DNA of 64,000 nt, taken from the NCBI GenBank assembly GCA_938008435.1, contig CALLKK010000017.1, positions 62,001 to 126,000 of the forward strand, read 5' to 3'. This stretch comes from an uncultured Steroidobacter sp. (GTDB taxonomy: Bacteria > Pseudomonadota > Gammaproteobacteria > Steroidobacterales > Steroidobacteraceae). Made by a program: the position numbers and the translations under genes. How positions within the stretch are numbered: position 1 is the first letter of the stretch; the number at the start of each line of letters is the position of its first letter. Shown in pieces: positions 9,199 through 16,955 of this stretch. The notes below the pieces were generated by a model, which was not told the DNA's origin, searched no databases, and worked only from the letters and a program-made list of their open reading frames with translations.

Positions 9199-9554
9199 GC
9201 GGCAATTACACCGCGGGCGCAGGCACGTGCGCCGTGACTTTTCGCGTGGCCGGCCTTAACTTACGCAGCTAATGCAGAAAGCCTGAGCCTGCCGCATCCT
9301 CGAGGCTGCGATGGCAATCGGCCCATGGGACCGCATACGGTCCATTTGACGCAATGCTTATTTGACGAACGGACGCACGCGGGTGCCGCGCGTCCGTGCG
9401 ATGCTCGGATTGTTGATTGCCATGAGCCGCAGGACCCGAGCTGCACAAGCTCGCTCCTGGCGGCACTGGACATAGGTGCTACAACAACAACGTCGGTTGC
9501 GTCGCCGTCACGGCGACAGGCCGTCCCGGACCTTTGCAGGCAAGCGAGGATTCC
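9199..9554. other. Intergenic region with three inverted repeats
   Basis: No convincing coding frame lies here. Three stem-forming repeats are visible. GGCGCA/TGCGCC at 9216-9233 is followed within a few bases by TTTT and could end the epimerase transcript. GGACCG-CATA-CGGTCC lies at 9328-9343. An imperfect GC-rich hairpin at 9369-9397 pairs ACGGACGC and CGCGG with CCGCGCGTCCGT around a GTG loop. The last two could belong to the leader of the ParA gene or to a small RNA. Confidence 0.5.
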
Positions 9555-10196
9555 ATGCGCCATGTGATGGTGATGAACTCGAAGGGCGGATGCGGCAAGA
9601 GCACGCTTGCGACCAATATCGCGGGCTACTTTGCCAACGAAGGCTACAAGGTCGCCTTGGCCGACTACGACCCGCAGCGCACGAGCCTCGATTGGTTGTC
9701 GCTGCGCCCCGAGGATCTGCCGAAGATCGTACCGGTGGCCGCCCATGACGAGGGCCTGCGCGGCGTGCCGCGCGATACGGACATTCTCGTGATCGACGCA
9801 CCCGCGCGCACGCACGGCACGGAGATGAACGAGCTGGTGCGCCGTGCCGAAACCATCGTGGTGCCGGTGCTGCCCTCGCCGATCGACATGCGCGCCTGCG
9901 CCCACTTCATGGGCGAGCTGCTCGAGCTTGGCAAGGTTCAGCGCGCGCAGGCACGCCTCGCCGTCGTCGCCAACCGAGTCCGCGAGAACACCTTGCTCTT
10001 CGAGGAGCTCGATCAGTACTTGAGCAAGCTCAAGGTCCCCTATTTGAGCGCGCTGCGGCAATCGACCAACTATCTGCGCGCCTTCCAGCGCGGCATGAGC
10101 ATTTTCGAGCTGCCCGAGTACCTCGCGCGCCCCGATTGGGAGCAGTGGAAGCCGATCACCCGCTGGCTGGACAGTAAGCGCAGTCAGCCGAGCTGA
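9555..10196 (+). CDS. Orphan ParA/MinD-superfamily ATPase
   Basis: A 213-residue ATPase with the deviant Walker A motif KGGCGKST near the N-terminus (about residues 9-16), ADYDPQRTSLDWL, and a Walker B-like DILVIDAPA. It is the short ParA class without an N-terminal helix-turn-helix. No parB-like gene or obvious centromere repeats adjoin it, so it is probably not a chromosome partition locus. Relatives of this kind position cellulose synthase, chemoreceptors or carboxysomes. The ATG at 9555 has AGGA five bases upstream and gives the usual N-terminus. Confidence 0.88.
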   Translation: MRHVMVMNSKGGCGKSTLATNIAGYFANEGYKVALADYDPQRTSLDWLSLRPEDLPKIVPVAAHDEGLRGVPRDTDILVIDAPARTHGTEMNELVRRAETIVVPVLPSPIDMRACAHFMGELLELGKVQRAQARLAVVANRVRENTLLFEELDQYLSKLKVPYLSALRQSTNYLRAFQRGMSIFELPEYLARPDWEQWKPITRWLDSKRSQPS

Positions 10197-10347
10197 GAGC
10201 GGCCGAAGCGCTTACGCTGCGCCGCCCACCTTCCGCCCGCTGCGCGCCGCGCGCGGCGGGCCGCCGCCTCGCGCAGCCCGAGCCCACGGGCGAGGAGACA
10301 TCGGGTGCTGCCAGCCGAAATCGACTTCCCGCCTCCGCCCATGCCTC

Positions 10348-10353
10348 TATACT
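10348..10353 (+). promoter_or_regulatory. -10-like hexamer immediately upstream of dapF
   Basis: TATACT ends 8 nt before the dapF ATG, and no Shine-Dalgarno-like sequence lies between them. A transcript from here would have almost no 5' untranslated region. No good -35 hexamer is visible, so the call is tentative. Confidence 0.4.
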
Positions 10354-10361
10354 GTGCCCCC

Positions 10362-11207
10362 ATGCTGCTCAAGTTCACCAAGATGCATGGGCTCGGGAAC
10401 GACTTCATCGTCTTCGACGTGCCCGACGCTGCTCATGTCCCGAACACCGAGACCTTGCGCAGGCTCGCCGATCGGCGAACCGGCATCGGGTTCGACCAAG
10501 CGCTCGCGCTGCTGCCGCCCGCCCACGACAAGATCGACGTGTCGTATCGCATCTTCAATGCGGACGGCAGCGAAGTGGAACAGTGCGGGAATGGCGCGCG
10601 CTGTATCGCCAGCCTGGTTGCGCAGCGCCTCGGTCGACGCGAGGTGAGAATGGAAAGCCCGGGCGGGCGCACCACCGGCGTGCTGCGCGACGACGGGTTG
10701 GTCTCGGTCGACATGGGCGTGCCGAATTTCGCACCCGAATCGCTGCCGTTCGAGGCCTCGCGCGAAGCGGACGTCTATCCGCTGCGCATCGGCGAGAAGG
10801 AGCTGCAGATCGGTGCGGTCTCGATGGGCAATCCGCACGCCGTCATTCGTGTGCCTTCGGTGGATGAAGCCGATGTCGCCACGCTCGGTCCCGCCGTACA
10901 AACTCACGCGCGCTTCCCCAAGCAGGTCAACGTGGGCTTCATGGAAGTCGTCACGCCCCAGCACATACGGCTGCGCGTCTACGAACGCGGCGCGGGCGAG
11001 ACGCTCGCATGCGGCACCGGCGCCTGCGGCGCAGTTGCCGTCGGACGACGGCTCGGGCTGCTCAACGAAGAAGTCGTCGTGGATGCACGCGGCGGACGCA
11101 TGATCGTGCGCTGGGAAGGGCCCGGAAAGACGCTGTGGCTCACCGGACCGGCGGTCAAGGTCTTCGAAGGGACGATCGAGCTCGACCGCACGTCGCAACA
11201 GGTGTAG
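10362..11207 (+). CDS. dapF: Diaminopimelate epimerase
   Basis: A 281-residue cofactor-independent epimerase converting LL- to meso-diaminopimelate for lysine and peptidoglycan synthesis. Both catalytic cysteines are visible: one in EQCGNGARC and one in LACGTGACG, which also form the diagnostic family motifs. The N-terminus KMHGLGNDF fixes the start at 10362; the frame is open further upstream. DUF484, xerC and hslVU follow, an order seen in several gammaproteobacteria. Confidence 0.98.
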   Translation: MLLKFTKMHGLGNDFIVFDVPDAAHVPNTETLRRLADRRTGIGFDQALALLPPAHDKIDVSYRIFNADGSEVEQCGNGARCIASLVAQRLGRREVRMESPGGRTTGVLRDDGLVSVDMGVPNFAPESLPFEASREADVYPLRIGEKELQIGAVSMGNPHAVIRVPSVDEADVATLGPAVQTHARFPKQVNVGFMEVVTPQHIRLRVYERGAGETLACGTGACGAVAVGRRLGLLNEEVVVDARGGRMIVRWEGPGKTLWLTGPAVKVFEGTIELDRTSQQV

Positions 11208-11294
11208 ACGCGTGCGCATGCAGGCGACAGAATCCGAAGCCTGCAGCTGTCCACCATCCAGGAATCGAGCGACTCGCACGAACAACGAGGCAAT

Positions 11295-12002
11295 ATGAGC
11301 AAACAACCCATTCGCGGCGTCGATGCAGCCCGGGTCGACGAGGACTCCGTCGCAGAGTACCTGGAGCTCAATCCGGACTTCTTCGAGCGCCACGCTGGGC
11401 TGCTCACGAAGCTCAAGCTGAGCCATCAACGCGGCGCGGCGACCGTCTCGCTCATCGAGCGGCAGGTGTTCGCGCTGCGAGAGAAGAATCAAAACCTCGA
11501 AGGGCGGCTGCGCGAGCTCATCGAAGTGGCGCGCTCGAACGACGTGCTCGCCGCCAAGATCCATCGGCTGGCATGCCGTCTGATTCGTGCACGCGACGCG
11601 GCGACCGCGCTCGATTCGCTCGAAGTGTCGCTGCGCGAGGACTTCGGCGCATCCGAATGGCTCATCGTCCTCGGCTCGGACTACGAGGCCAAGTTCGGCA
11701 ACATCTCGAGCCGCCACTTGCGCATCGTTCCCTCGAAGATCACCGATCTCAAGATGTTCGAGACGCTGTTCGAGTCCGGTCGGCCGCGCTGCGGCCAGAT
11801 CCGCGACAGCCAGCGCGATTTCCTCTTCGGCGAGAACAACGTGGAAATCGGCTCGGCGGCGCTCGTGCCGCTCGGCTCGCAGCCGCACTTCGGCCTGCTC
11901 GCCATCGGCAGCCCGGATGCCGAACGCTTCCATCCGGCGATGAGCACGGAATTTCTGGCGCGAATCGGCGATCTGGTGAGCGAAGCCATCGCAGCGGTCT
12001 AG
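11295..12002 (+). CDS. DUF484 family protein (GAF-like)
   Basis: A 235-residue cytosolic protein. The N-terminal motif VAEYLELNPDFFERHAGLL, followed by a predicted coiled coil (about 60-95) and a GAF-like C-terminal half, matches DUF484 (YigA). The gene lies between dapF and xerC, as in E. coli and pseudomonads. Its molecular role is unknown. GAGG in the 15 nt before the ATG can serve as ribosome binding site. Confidence 0.93.
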   Translation: MSKQPIRGVDAARVDEDSVAEYLELNPDFFERHAGLLTKLKLSHQRGAATVSLIERQVFALREKNQNLEGRLRELIEVARSNDVLAAKIHRLACRLIRARDAATALDSLEVSLREDFGASEWLIVLGSDYEAKFGNISSRHLRIVPSKITDLKMFETLFESGRPRCGQIRDSQRDFLFGENNVEIGSAALVPLGSQPHFGLLAIGSPDAERFHPAMSTEFLARIGDLVSEAIAAV

Positions 12003-12057
12003 GCTCTGCGGAGCCTTCCCGATGCAGGACGGACGCACTGGCGCAAGCTGAGAGCTC

Positions 12058-12966
12058 ATGGACCCCTCAGAGCTCGAATGGCTCCCGCGCTTTCTGACGC
12101 ATCTTTCGGCCGAGCGGCAGCTCTCGGCACACACCGATAGCAACTACAAGCGCGATCTCGACCGCTTCATCGCGCATTGCGAGAGACAGAACGTGCGCGA
12201 GTGGGCGCGCGTCGACAGCCAGCACGTGCGCTCGTTCGTCGCGGCGGAGTTTCGCGGCGGCGCATCCGCACGCACGATCCAGCGCCGACTGAGCGCGTTG
12301 CGCACCTTCTTCAATTTCCTGATTCGCGAGGGGGTGCTCAAAGCCAATCCGGCCATCGACGTGCAGGCGCCGAAGGCGAAGAAGCGGCTGCCGCAGGCGC
12401 TCGATGTGGATCAGATGAATCGGCTCCTCGCCTTTCGCACCGACGCGACGCTGGAGGTACGCGACAAAGCGATCATGGAGCTCTTTTACTCGTCGGGTCT
12501 GCGTCTATCCGAGCTCGTCGGTCTCGATCTGGTCGACGTCGACTTGGCCGATCGCACGGTGCGCGTCATGGGCAAAGGCCGCAAAGCACGCGTCGTTCCC
12601 GTCGGCAGCTACGCGGTGACAGCGCTCGGGCAGTGGCTCAAGGAACGTGCGGCGCTCGCCGCGTTCGGAGAAACGGCGCTCTTTGTCGGCCAAAACGGCA
12701 CACGGCTCGGGCAACGCGCCGTGCAGCAGAGGATCGCCCGCTGGGCCAAACGCCAAGGCCTCGGGGTACACGTCCACCCCCACATGTTCCGCCATTCCTT
12801 CGCCACGCACCTGCTCGAGTCCAGCCAGGACCTGCGCGGCGTCCAGGAGTTGCTCGGGCACGCAAACATCGCGACGACGCAGGTCTACACCCACCTTGAT
12901 TTCCAGCATCTGGCCAAGATATACGACCGGTCGCATCCGCGCGCCCGCAAACGCGCCGGCGGCTGA
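12058..12966 (+). CDS. xerC: Site-specific tyrosine recombinase XerC
   Basis: A 302-residue recombinase that acts with XerD at dif to resolve chromosome dimers. The N-terminal SAM-like core-binding domain contains SAHTDSNYKRDLDRF. The catalytic domain has Arg in SSGLRLSELVGL, HMFRHSFATHLL (His-x-x-Arg), LGHANIATTQVYTHLDF (His and the nucleophilic Tyr). The linkage dapF-DUF484-xerC is the classical XerC locus, which separates it from XerD and phage integrases. No mobile element adjoins it. Confidence 0.97.
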   Translation: MDPSELEWLPRFLTHLSAERQLSAHTDSNYKRDLDRFIAHCERQNVREWARVDSQHVRSFVAAEFRGGASARTIQRRLSALRTFFNFLIREGVLKANPAIDVQAPKAKKRLPQALDVDQMNRLLAFRTDATLEVRDKAIMELFYSSGLRLSELVGLDLVDVDLADRTVRVMGKGRKARVVPVGSYAVTALGQWLKERAALAAFGETALFVGQNGTRLGQRAVQQRIARWAKRQGLGVHVHPHMFRHSFATHLLESSQDLRGVQELLGHANIATTQVYTHLDFQHLAKIYDRSHPRARKRAGG

Positions 12967-13019
12967 ATGCCGCCCCTTGCGGCCATCCGAGAAGCCACTC
13001 TCACGAGCGTGTCGTCCAG

Positions 13020-13580
13020 ATGAACGATTCAGAGCCGCGCACGAGCGCATCCTTCCACGCTACGACCATCCTGTCGGTCCGCCGCAACGGCGTCGTCGCC
13101 ATCGGCGGCGATGGCCAGGTGTCCTTGGGCAATACGGTCATGAAAGGCAATGCCCGCAAGGTGCGGCGCCTGTATGACGGCAAGGTGTTGGCGGGATTCG
13201 CCGGCGGCACGGCGGATGCGTTCACGCTCTTCGAGCGCTTCGAAGGCAAGCTGCAGCAGTTCGGGAATCTGACGCGCGCCGCCATCGAGCTGGCAAAGGA
13301 CTGGCGCACGGACCGGAGCCTGCGCCGACTCGAAGCGCTGCTCTGCGTGGCCGATGCCAAGAGCTCGTTCATCGTTTCCGGCAACGGCGATGTCATCGAG
13401 CCCGAAGACGACATCATGGCGATCGGTTCGGGCGGCGCCTATGCGCTGGCAGCAGCCCGCGCGCTGCTGCAGAACACCGACCTCGATGCACGCACCATCG
13501 TCGAGAAGGCGCTCAATATCGCTGCGGACATTTGCATCTACACCAACCGCAATCTCACGATCGAGGAGCTTCGCTCTTGA
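13020..13580 (+). CDS. hslV: ATP-dependent protease HslVU, peptidase subunit
   Basis: A 186-residue proteasome-like peptidase that forms dodecamers capped by HslU. The mature N-terminal nucleophile is Thr15 in HATTILSVRRNG, so the protein carries a 14-residue propeptide (MNDSEPRTSASFHA). Most enterobacterial HslV starts with Met-Thr-Thr. A longer leader ending in HA is known from Xanthomonas-type proteins. GDGQVSLGNTVMKGNARKVRRL is the usual active-site region. hslU follows 115 nt downstream. Confidence 0.97.
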   Translation: MNDSEPRTSASFHATTILSVRRNGVVAIGGDGQVSLGNTVMKGNARKVRRLYDGKVLAGFAGGTADAFTLFERFEGKLQQFGNLTRAAIELAKDWRTDRSLRRLEALLCVADAKSSFIVSGNGDVIEPEDDIMAIGSGGAYALAAARALLQNTDLDARTIVEKALNIAADICIYTNRNLTIEELRS

Positions 13581-13695
13581 GTCTGCGCCATGCGCAGGCC
13601 GAGACTCGGTGTCGATGCCTTGTCGCGATGAATCGGTTTACCTGTTGCGTTGCCGCTTCGGCCTGAGATCGAAGCGGATCATTCGGTAGCTCACT

Positions 13696-15030
13696 ATGTC
13701 TTCGATGACCCCTCGCGAAATCGTTCAGGAGCTCGACAAGCACATCGTCGGGCAGAGTGCCGCGAAACGCGCCGTTGCGATTGCGTTGCGCAATCGCTGG
13801 CGACGCATGCAGGTCCCGGAGCATTTGCGCGCGGAGATCACGCCCAAGAACATCCTGATGATCGGCCCGACGGGCGTCGGCAAGACGGAGATCGCGCGCC
13901 GTCTTGCGCGGCTTGCGCGCGCGCCCTTCATCAAGGTCGAGGCCACCAAGTTCACCGAGGTAGGCTACGTCGGCCGCGAAGTCGACTCCATCATCAAGGA
14001 TCTGATGGACGTCGCGGTGAAGATGACCCGCGAAGAAGAAATGGAGAAGGTACGGCACCGCGCCATGGATGCAGCCGAAGAGCGCGTGCTCGACGCGTTG
14101 CTGCCGCGGCCGAAATCGTTCGGCTTCGGCGACGACTCCGACGCAAGCCGCGACAACGAGACGCGGCAGAAATTCCGCAAGATGCTGCGCGAAGGTCAGC
14201 TCGACGATCGCGAGATCGAGATCGAGGTGCGCGCCATTCCGGTGGGCGTCGAGATCATGGCGCCCGCCGGCATGGAAGAGCTCACGCAGCAGCTGCAGAA
14301 CATGTTCTCGAATCTGGGCGGCTCCCGCACGCGCACGCGCAAGATGAAGGTGCGCGAGGCGTTCAAGCTCCTCACCGACGAGGAAGCAGCCAAGCTCATC
14401 AACGAAGAGGAGCTCAAGCTTCGCGCCCTGCAGAACGCCGAGCAGAACGGCATCGTCTTCATCGACGAGATCGACAAGATTGCGCGCCGCCAGGAAGCGC
14501 ACGGCGCCGACGTCTCGCGCGAAGGCGTGCAACGCGATCTACTGCCGCTCGTCGAAGGCAGCACGGTGAGCACCAAACACGGCGTGGTGAAGACCGATCA
14601 CATCCTCTTCATCGCTTCCGGCGCCTTCCACATGTCCAAGCCCTCGGACCTGATCCCCGAGCTGCAGGGTCGTTTTCCGATTCGCGTCGAGCTCGATGCG
14701 CTCAAGGTCGAGGATTTCATTCGGATTCTCACCGAGCCCGATGCCTCGCTCTGCACGCAGTACAAGGCACTGCTTGCGACGGAAGGCGTTGAGCTCGAGT
14801 TCGCCGAAAGCGGCGTGCGGCGCATCGCCGAGGTGGCCTATCAGGTCAACGAGCGCACGGAAAACATCGGCGCACGCCGTCTGCACACCGTGCTCGAACG
14901 CCTGCTCGAGACGATCTCGTTCGAAGCGGCCGATCGCAGCGGCACCAAGGTGACGATCGATGCCGAGTACGTCGACAAGCACCTGGGCGAGCTGGTGAAA
15001 GACGAAGACCTGTCGCGGTACATCCTGTGA
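13696..15030 (+). CDS. hslU: ATP-dependent protease ATPase subunit HslU
   Basis: A 444-residue AAA+ unfoldase partner of HslV. The sequence shows TPREIVQELDKHIVGQ, Walker A GPTGVGKTEIARR, the pore-loop region VGYVGREVDSI, an acidic intermediate domain, Walker B VFIDEIDKIA, sensor regions and the C-terminal DEDLSRYIL tail, which activates HslV in homologues. Length is normal. The first ATG is used; a second ATG lies three codons later. Its stop overlaps the possible GTG start of the next gene. Confidence 0.98.
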   Translation: MSSMTPREIVQELDKHIVGQSAAKRAVAIALRNRWRRMQVPEHLRAEITPKNILMIGPTGVGKTEIARRLARLARAPFIKVEATKFTEVGYVGREVDSIIKDLMDVAVKMTREEEMEKVRHRAMDAAEERVLDALLPRPKSFGFGDDSDASRDNETRQKFRKMLREGQLDDREIEIEVRAIPVGVEIMAPAGMEELTQQLQNMFSNLGGSRTRTRKMKVREAFKLLTDEEAAKLINEEELKLRALQNAEQNGIVFIDEIDKIARRQEAHGADVSREGVQRDLLPLVEGSTVSTKHGVVKTDHILFIASGAFHMSKPSDLIPELQGRFPIRVELDALKVEDFIRILTEPDASLCTQYKALLATEGVELEFAESGVRRIAEVAYQVNERTENIGARRLHTVLERLLETISFEAADRSGTKVTIDAEYVDKHLGELVKDEDLSRYIL

Positions 15031-15032
15031 CC

Positions 15033-15404
15033 ATGGCGCCTCATCCCACGGCCCTGATGCTGCGCACGCGCTCGCGCGTGCTGGCGGTCGAGTTTTCTGA
15101 CGGCGCCAAGTTCGATCTGCCGTTCGAATACTTACGCGTGTATTCGCCGTCCGCCGAAGTGCGCGGACATGGCCCTGGCCAGGAAACGCTGCAGCTCGGC
15201 AAACACAATGTCGTCGTGACCAAGATCGAGCCGGTGGGCAACTACGCGGTACGGCTCGTTTTCGACGACGGACACGACACTGGGCTTTACACGTGGGCGT
15301 ACCTGTACGAGCTCGGGCGCGATCACGCGCAGAAGTGGCAACGCTACTTGGACCGCCTGAAAGAGCTCGGCATTCCCTACCCGACGCCCGTGCCGGCCAA
15401 GTAA
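15033..15404 (+). CDS. DUF971 (gamma-butyrobetaine hydroxylase-like N-terminal) family protein
   Basis: A 123-residue protein matching the small single-domain DUF971 proteins, with FEYLRVYSPSAEVRGHGPGQ and the DDGHDTGLYTWAYLYELG motif. The same fold forms the N-terminal part of gamma-butyrobetaine hydroxylase and is found fused to iron-sulfur or Mrp proteins. The isolated form next to hslU and ubiE is common in gammaproteobacteria but its job is unknown. A GTG at 15027 overlapping the hslU stop is an alternative start. Confidence 0.9.
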   Translation: MAPHPTALMLRTRSRVLAVEFSDGAKFDLPFEYLRVYSPSAEVRGHGPGQETLQLGKHNVVVTKIEPVGNYAVRLVFDDGHDTGLYTWAYLYELGRDHAQKWQRYLDRLKELGIPYPTPVPAK

Positions 15405-15461
15405 GGCTCACAAAGGCGGACGTGGGTCGCTCGCGGCCCGCCTATGGGCGCCGTAATTGGC

Positions 15462-15467
15462 TAGAAT
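15462..15467 (+). promoter_or_regulatory. -10-like hexamer immediately upstream of ubiE
   Basis: TAGAAT ends 7 nt before the ubiE ATG; the intervening bases contain no Shine-Dalgarno sequence. This suggests a leaderless or near-leaderless transcript. A -35 hexamer is not obvious. Confidence 0.4.
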
Positions 15468-15474
15468 CCGGCAC

Positions 15475-16242
15475 ATGAGCCCATCCGACCCCAATCGCGC
15501 GCAAGCGACCACCGACTTCGGTTACCAGGAAGTACCGGTCGAGGAAAAAGCCAAGCGCGTTCGCGCCGTCTTCGAATCGGTCGCCGACAACTACGATCTG
15601 ATGAACGATCTGATGTCGGGCGGCACGCATCGGCTGTGGAAGAGCTTCACGCTCGCACAGACGGGGTTACGGCCGGGACAGCGCGCGCTCGATGTGGCCG
15701 GCGGCACCGGCGACCTCGCCGCCGGCATGGCCAAGCAGGTGGGGCCTACGGGCTTGGTGCTGTTGACGGACATCAATCCCGCCATGCTGAACCGCGGGCG
15801 CGATGCCATGATCGACCGCGGGCTCGTGAGCAATGTGCGCTTTGCGATCGCGAATGCCGAACGCCTGCCGTTTCCGGACGCATCGTTCGATTGCGTCACG
15901 ATCGGTTTCGGCCTGCGCAATGTCACCGACAAAGCCGCCGCCTTGCGCTCGATGGCTCGTGTGTTGAAGCCGGGCGGGCAGCTGCTCGTGCTCGAGTTCT
16001 CGCATCCGGTGGTCCCGGGCCTCAAGCCCATCTACGACGCCTACTCGTTCACGGTGCTGCCGTGGCTCGGTAAGGTCGTCGCCAAGGATGAAGCGAGCTA
16101 CCGTTATCTCGCCGAGTCGATCCGGCGCTTCCCGAAGCAAGAGGAGCTGCTGGAGATGATGAAGGAGGCCGGGCTCGAGATGTGCCGCTATCACAATCTG
16201 ACGGGCGGCATCGTCGCGCTGCATCGTGGTTACCGTCTCTGA
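15475..16242 (+). CDS. ubiE: Ubiquinone/menaquinone C-methyltransferase UbiE
   Basis: A 255-residue SAM-dependent methyltransferase acting on the demethylated benzoquinol ring. Motif I is visible as LDVAGGTGDLAAGMA. The family signatures YDLMNDLMSGGTHRLWK and the C-terminal MCRYHNLTGGIVALHRGYRL are both present. The start at 15475 is set by family length; an upstream open frame adds only MARIRH. It heads the ubiE-ubiJ-ubiB set. Confidence 0.97.
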   Translation: MSPSDPNRAQATTDFGYQEVPVEEKAKRVRAVFESVADNYDLMNDLMSGGTHRLWKSFTLAQTGLRPGQRALDVAGGTGDLAAGMAKQVGPTGLVLLTDINPAMLNRGRDAMIDRGLVSNVRFAIANAERLPFPDASFDCVTIGFGLRNVTDKAAALRSMARVLKPGGQLLVLEFSHPVVPGLKPIYDAYSFTVLPWLGKVVAKDEASYRYLAESIRRFPKQEELLEMMKEAGLEMCRYHNLTGGIVALHRGYRL

Positions 16243-16256
16243 GCGCCGATACCGCC

Positions 16257-16862
16257 ATGAGACTTGCGCCATTCGAAGCCCTGCTCAATCGCAACATCGC
16301 CGCTTCATCGGCAGCGCGCGCGGCGTGCGAACGGCTTGCTTCCAAGGTGCTCGCGCTCCACGTCGACGGCACACCGCTCAGCGTGTACTTCAAATCGCTC
16401 GGCGACCGCATGGAGCTCACCACCTCGCACGACGGCACGCCCGATGCGACGTTGCGCGGCACGCCGCTCGCGTTCATGCGACTCGTCGGCCCGCAGCCCG
16501 AAGCCGCCATTCGCGGCGGCTCGGTGCACATTCAGGGCGATGCGGAAGTCGCGCAGACGTTCAGCGAGCTGTTGAAGCACGCGCGCCCGGATCTCGAAGA
16601 AGAGCTGTCGCGCCTGATCGGCGACGTCGCGGCTCATCAGGTCGGTAATGCGGCGCGCTCGGTATTGAGCTTCGCGCAGCGTGCCGCCACCACGTTCGCC
16701 CAGAACGTCTCGGAGTACCTGCAGGAAGAAAGCCGCGACACGCCCAGCCGGACGGAGGCGGATGAATTCATTGCCGGCGTCGACAAGCTGCGCGACGACG
16801 TCGAGCGGCTCGAAGCACGCATCGCCGAGCTCGAGCGCAAGAAGAGTGCAAAACGCGACTGA
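16257..16862 (+). CDS. ubiJ: Ubiquinone biosynthesis accessory factor UbiJ (SCP2 domain)
   Basis: A 201-residue lipid-binding accessory protein. The N-terminal half is an SCP2-type domain (about 15-115). The C-terminus is a coiled coil with FIAGVDKLRDDVERLEARI. In E. coli UbiJ binds ubiquinone intermediates and is part of the Ubi complex. The start at 16257 gives the typical N-terminus ending in LLNRNIA. It lies 14 nt after ubiE and is followed by ubiB. Confidence 0.93.
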   Translation: MRLAPFEALLNRNIAASSAARAACERLASKVLALHVDGTPLSVYFKSLGDRMELTTSHDGTPDATLRGTPLAFMRLVGPQPEAAIRGGSVHIQGDAEVAQTFSELLKHARPDLEEELSRLIGDVAAHQVGNAARSVLSFAQRAATTFAQNVSEYLQEESRDTPSRTEADEFIAGVDKLRDDVERLEARIAELERKKSAKRD

Positions 16863-16955
16863 GGGCCCGCACATCGTGACGAACGCCTCGCAACGAGATT
16901 CTCGAGCGCATGCGTGCGCGCCCGCTCGCCCACGAATTCGCCTCGCCTGACGACC

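Noticed and set aside
9555..10196. ParA as part of a plasmid or chromosome partition locus
   Set aside because: No parB, no parS-like repeats and only chromosomal housekeeping genes around it.
12058..12966. Tyrosine recombinase as sign of an integrated element
   Set aside because: It is the chromosomal XerC by its dapF-DUF484-xerC context and full-length motifs; no att repeats or cargo are present.
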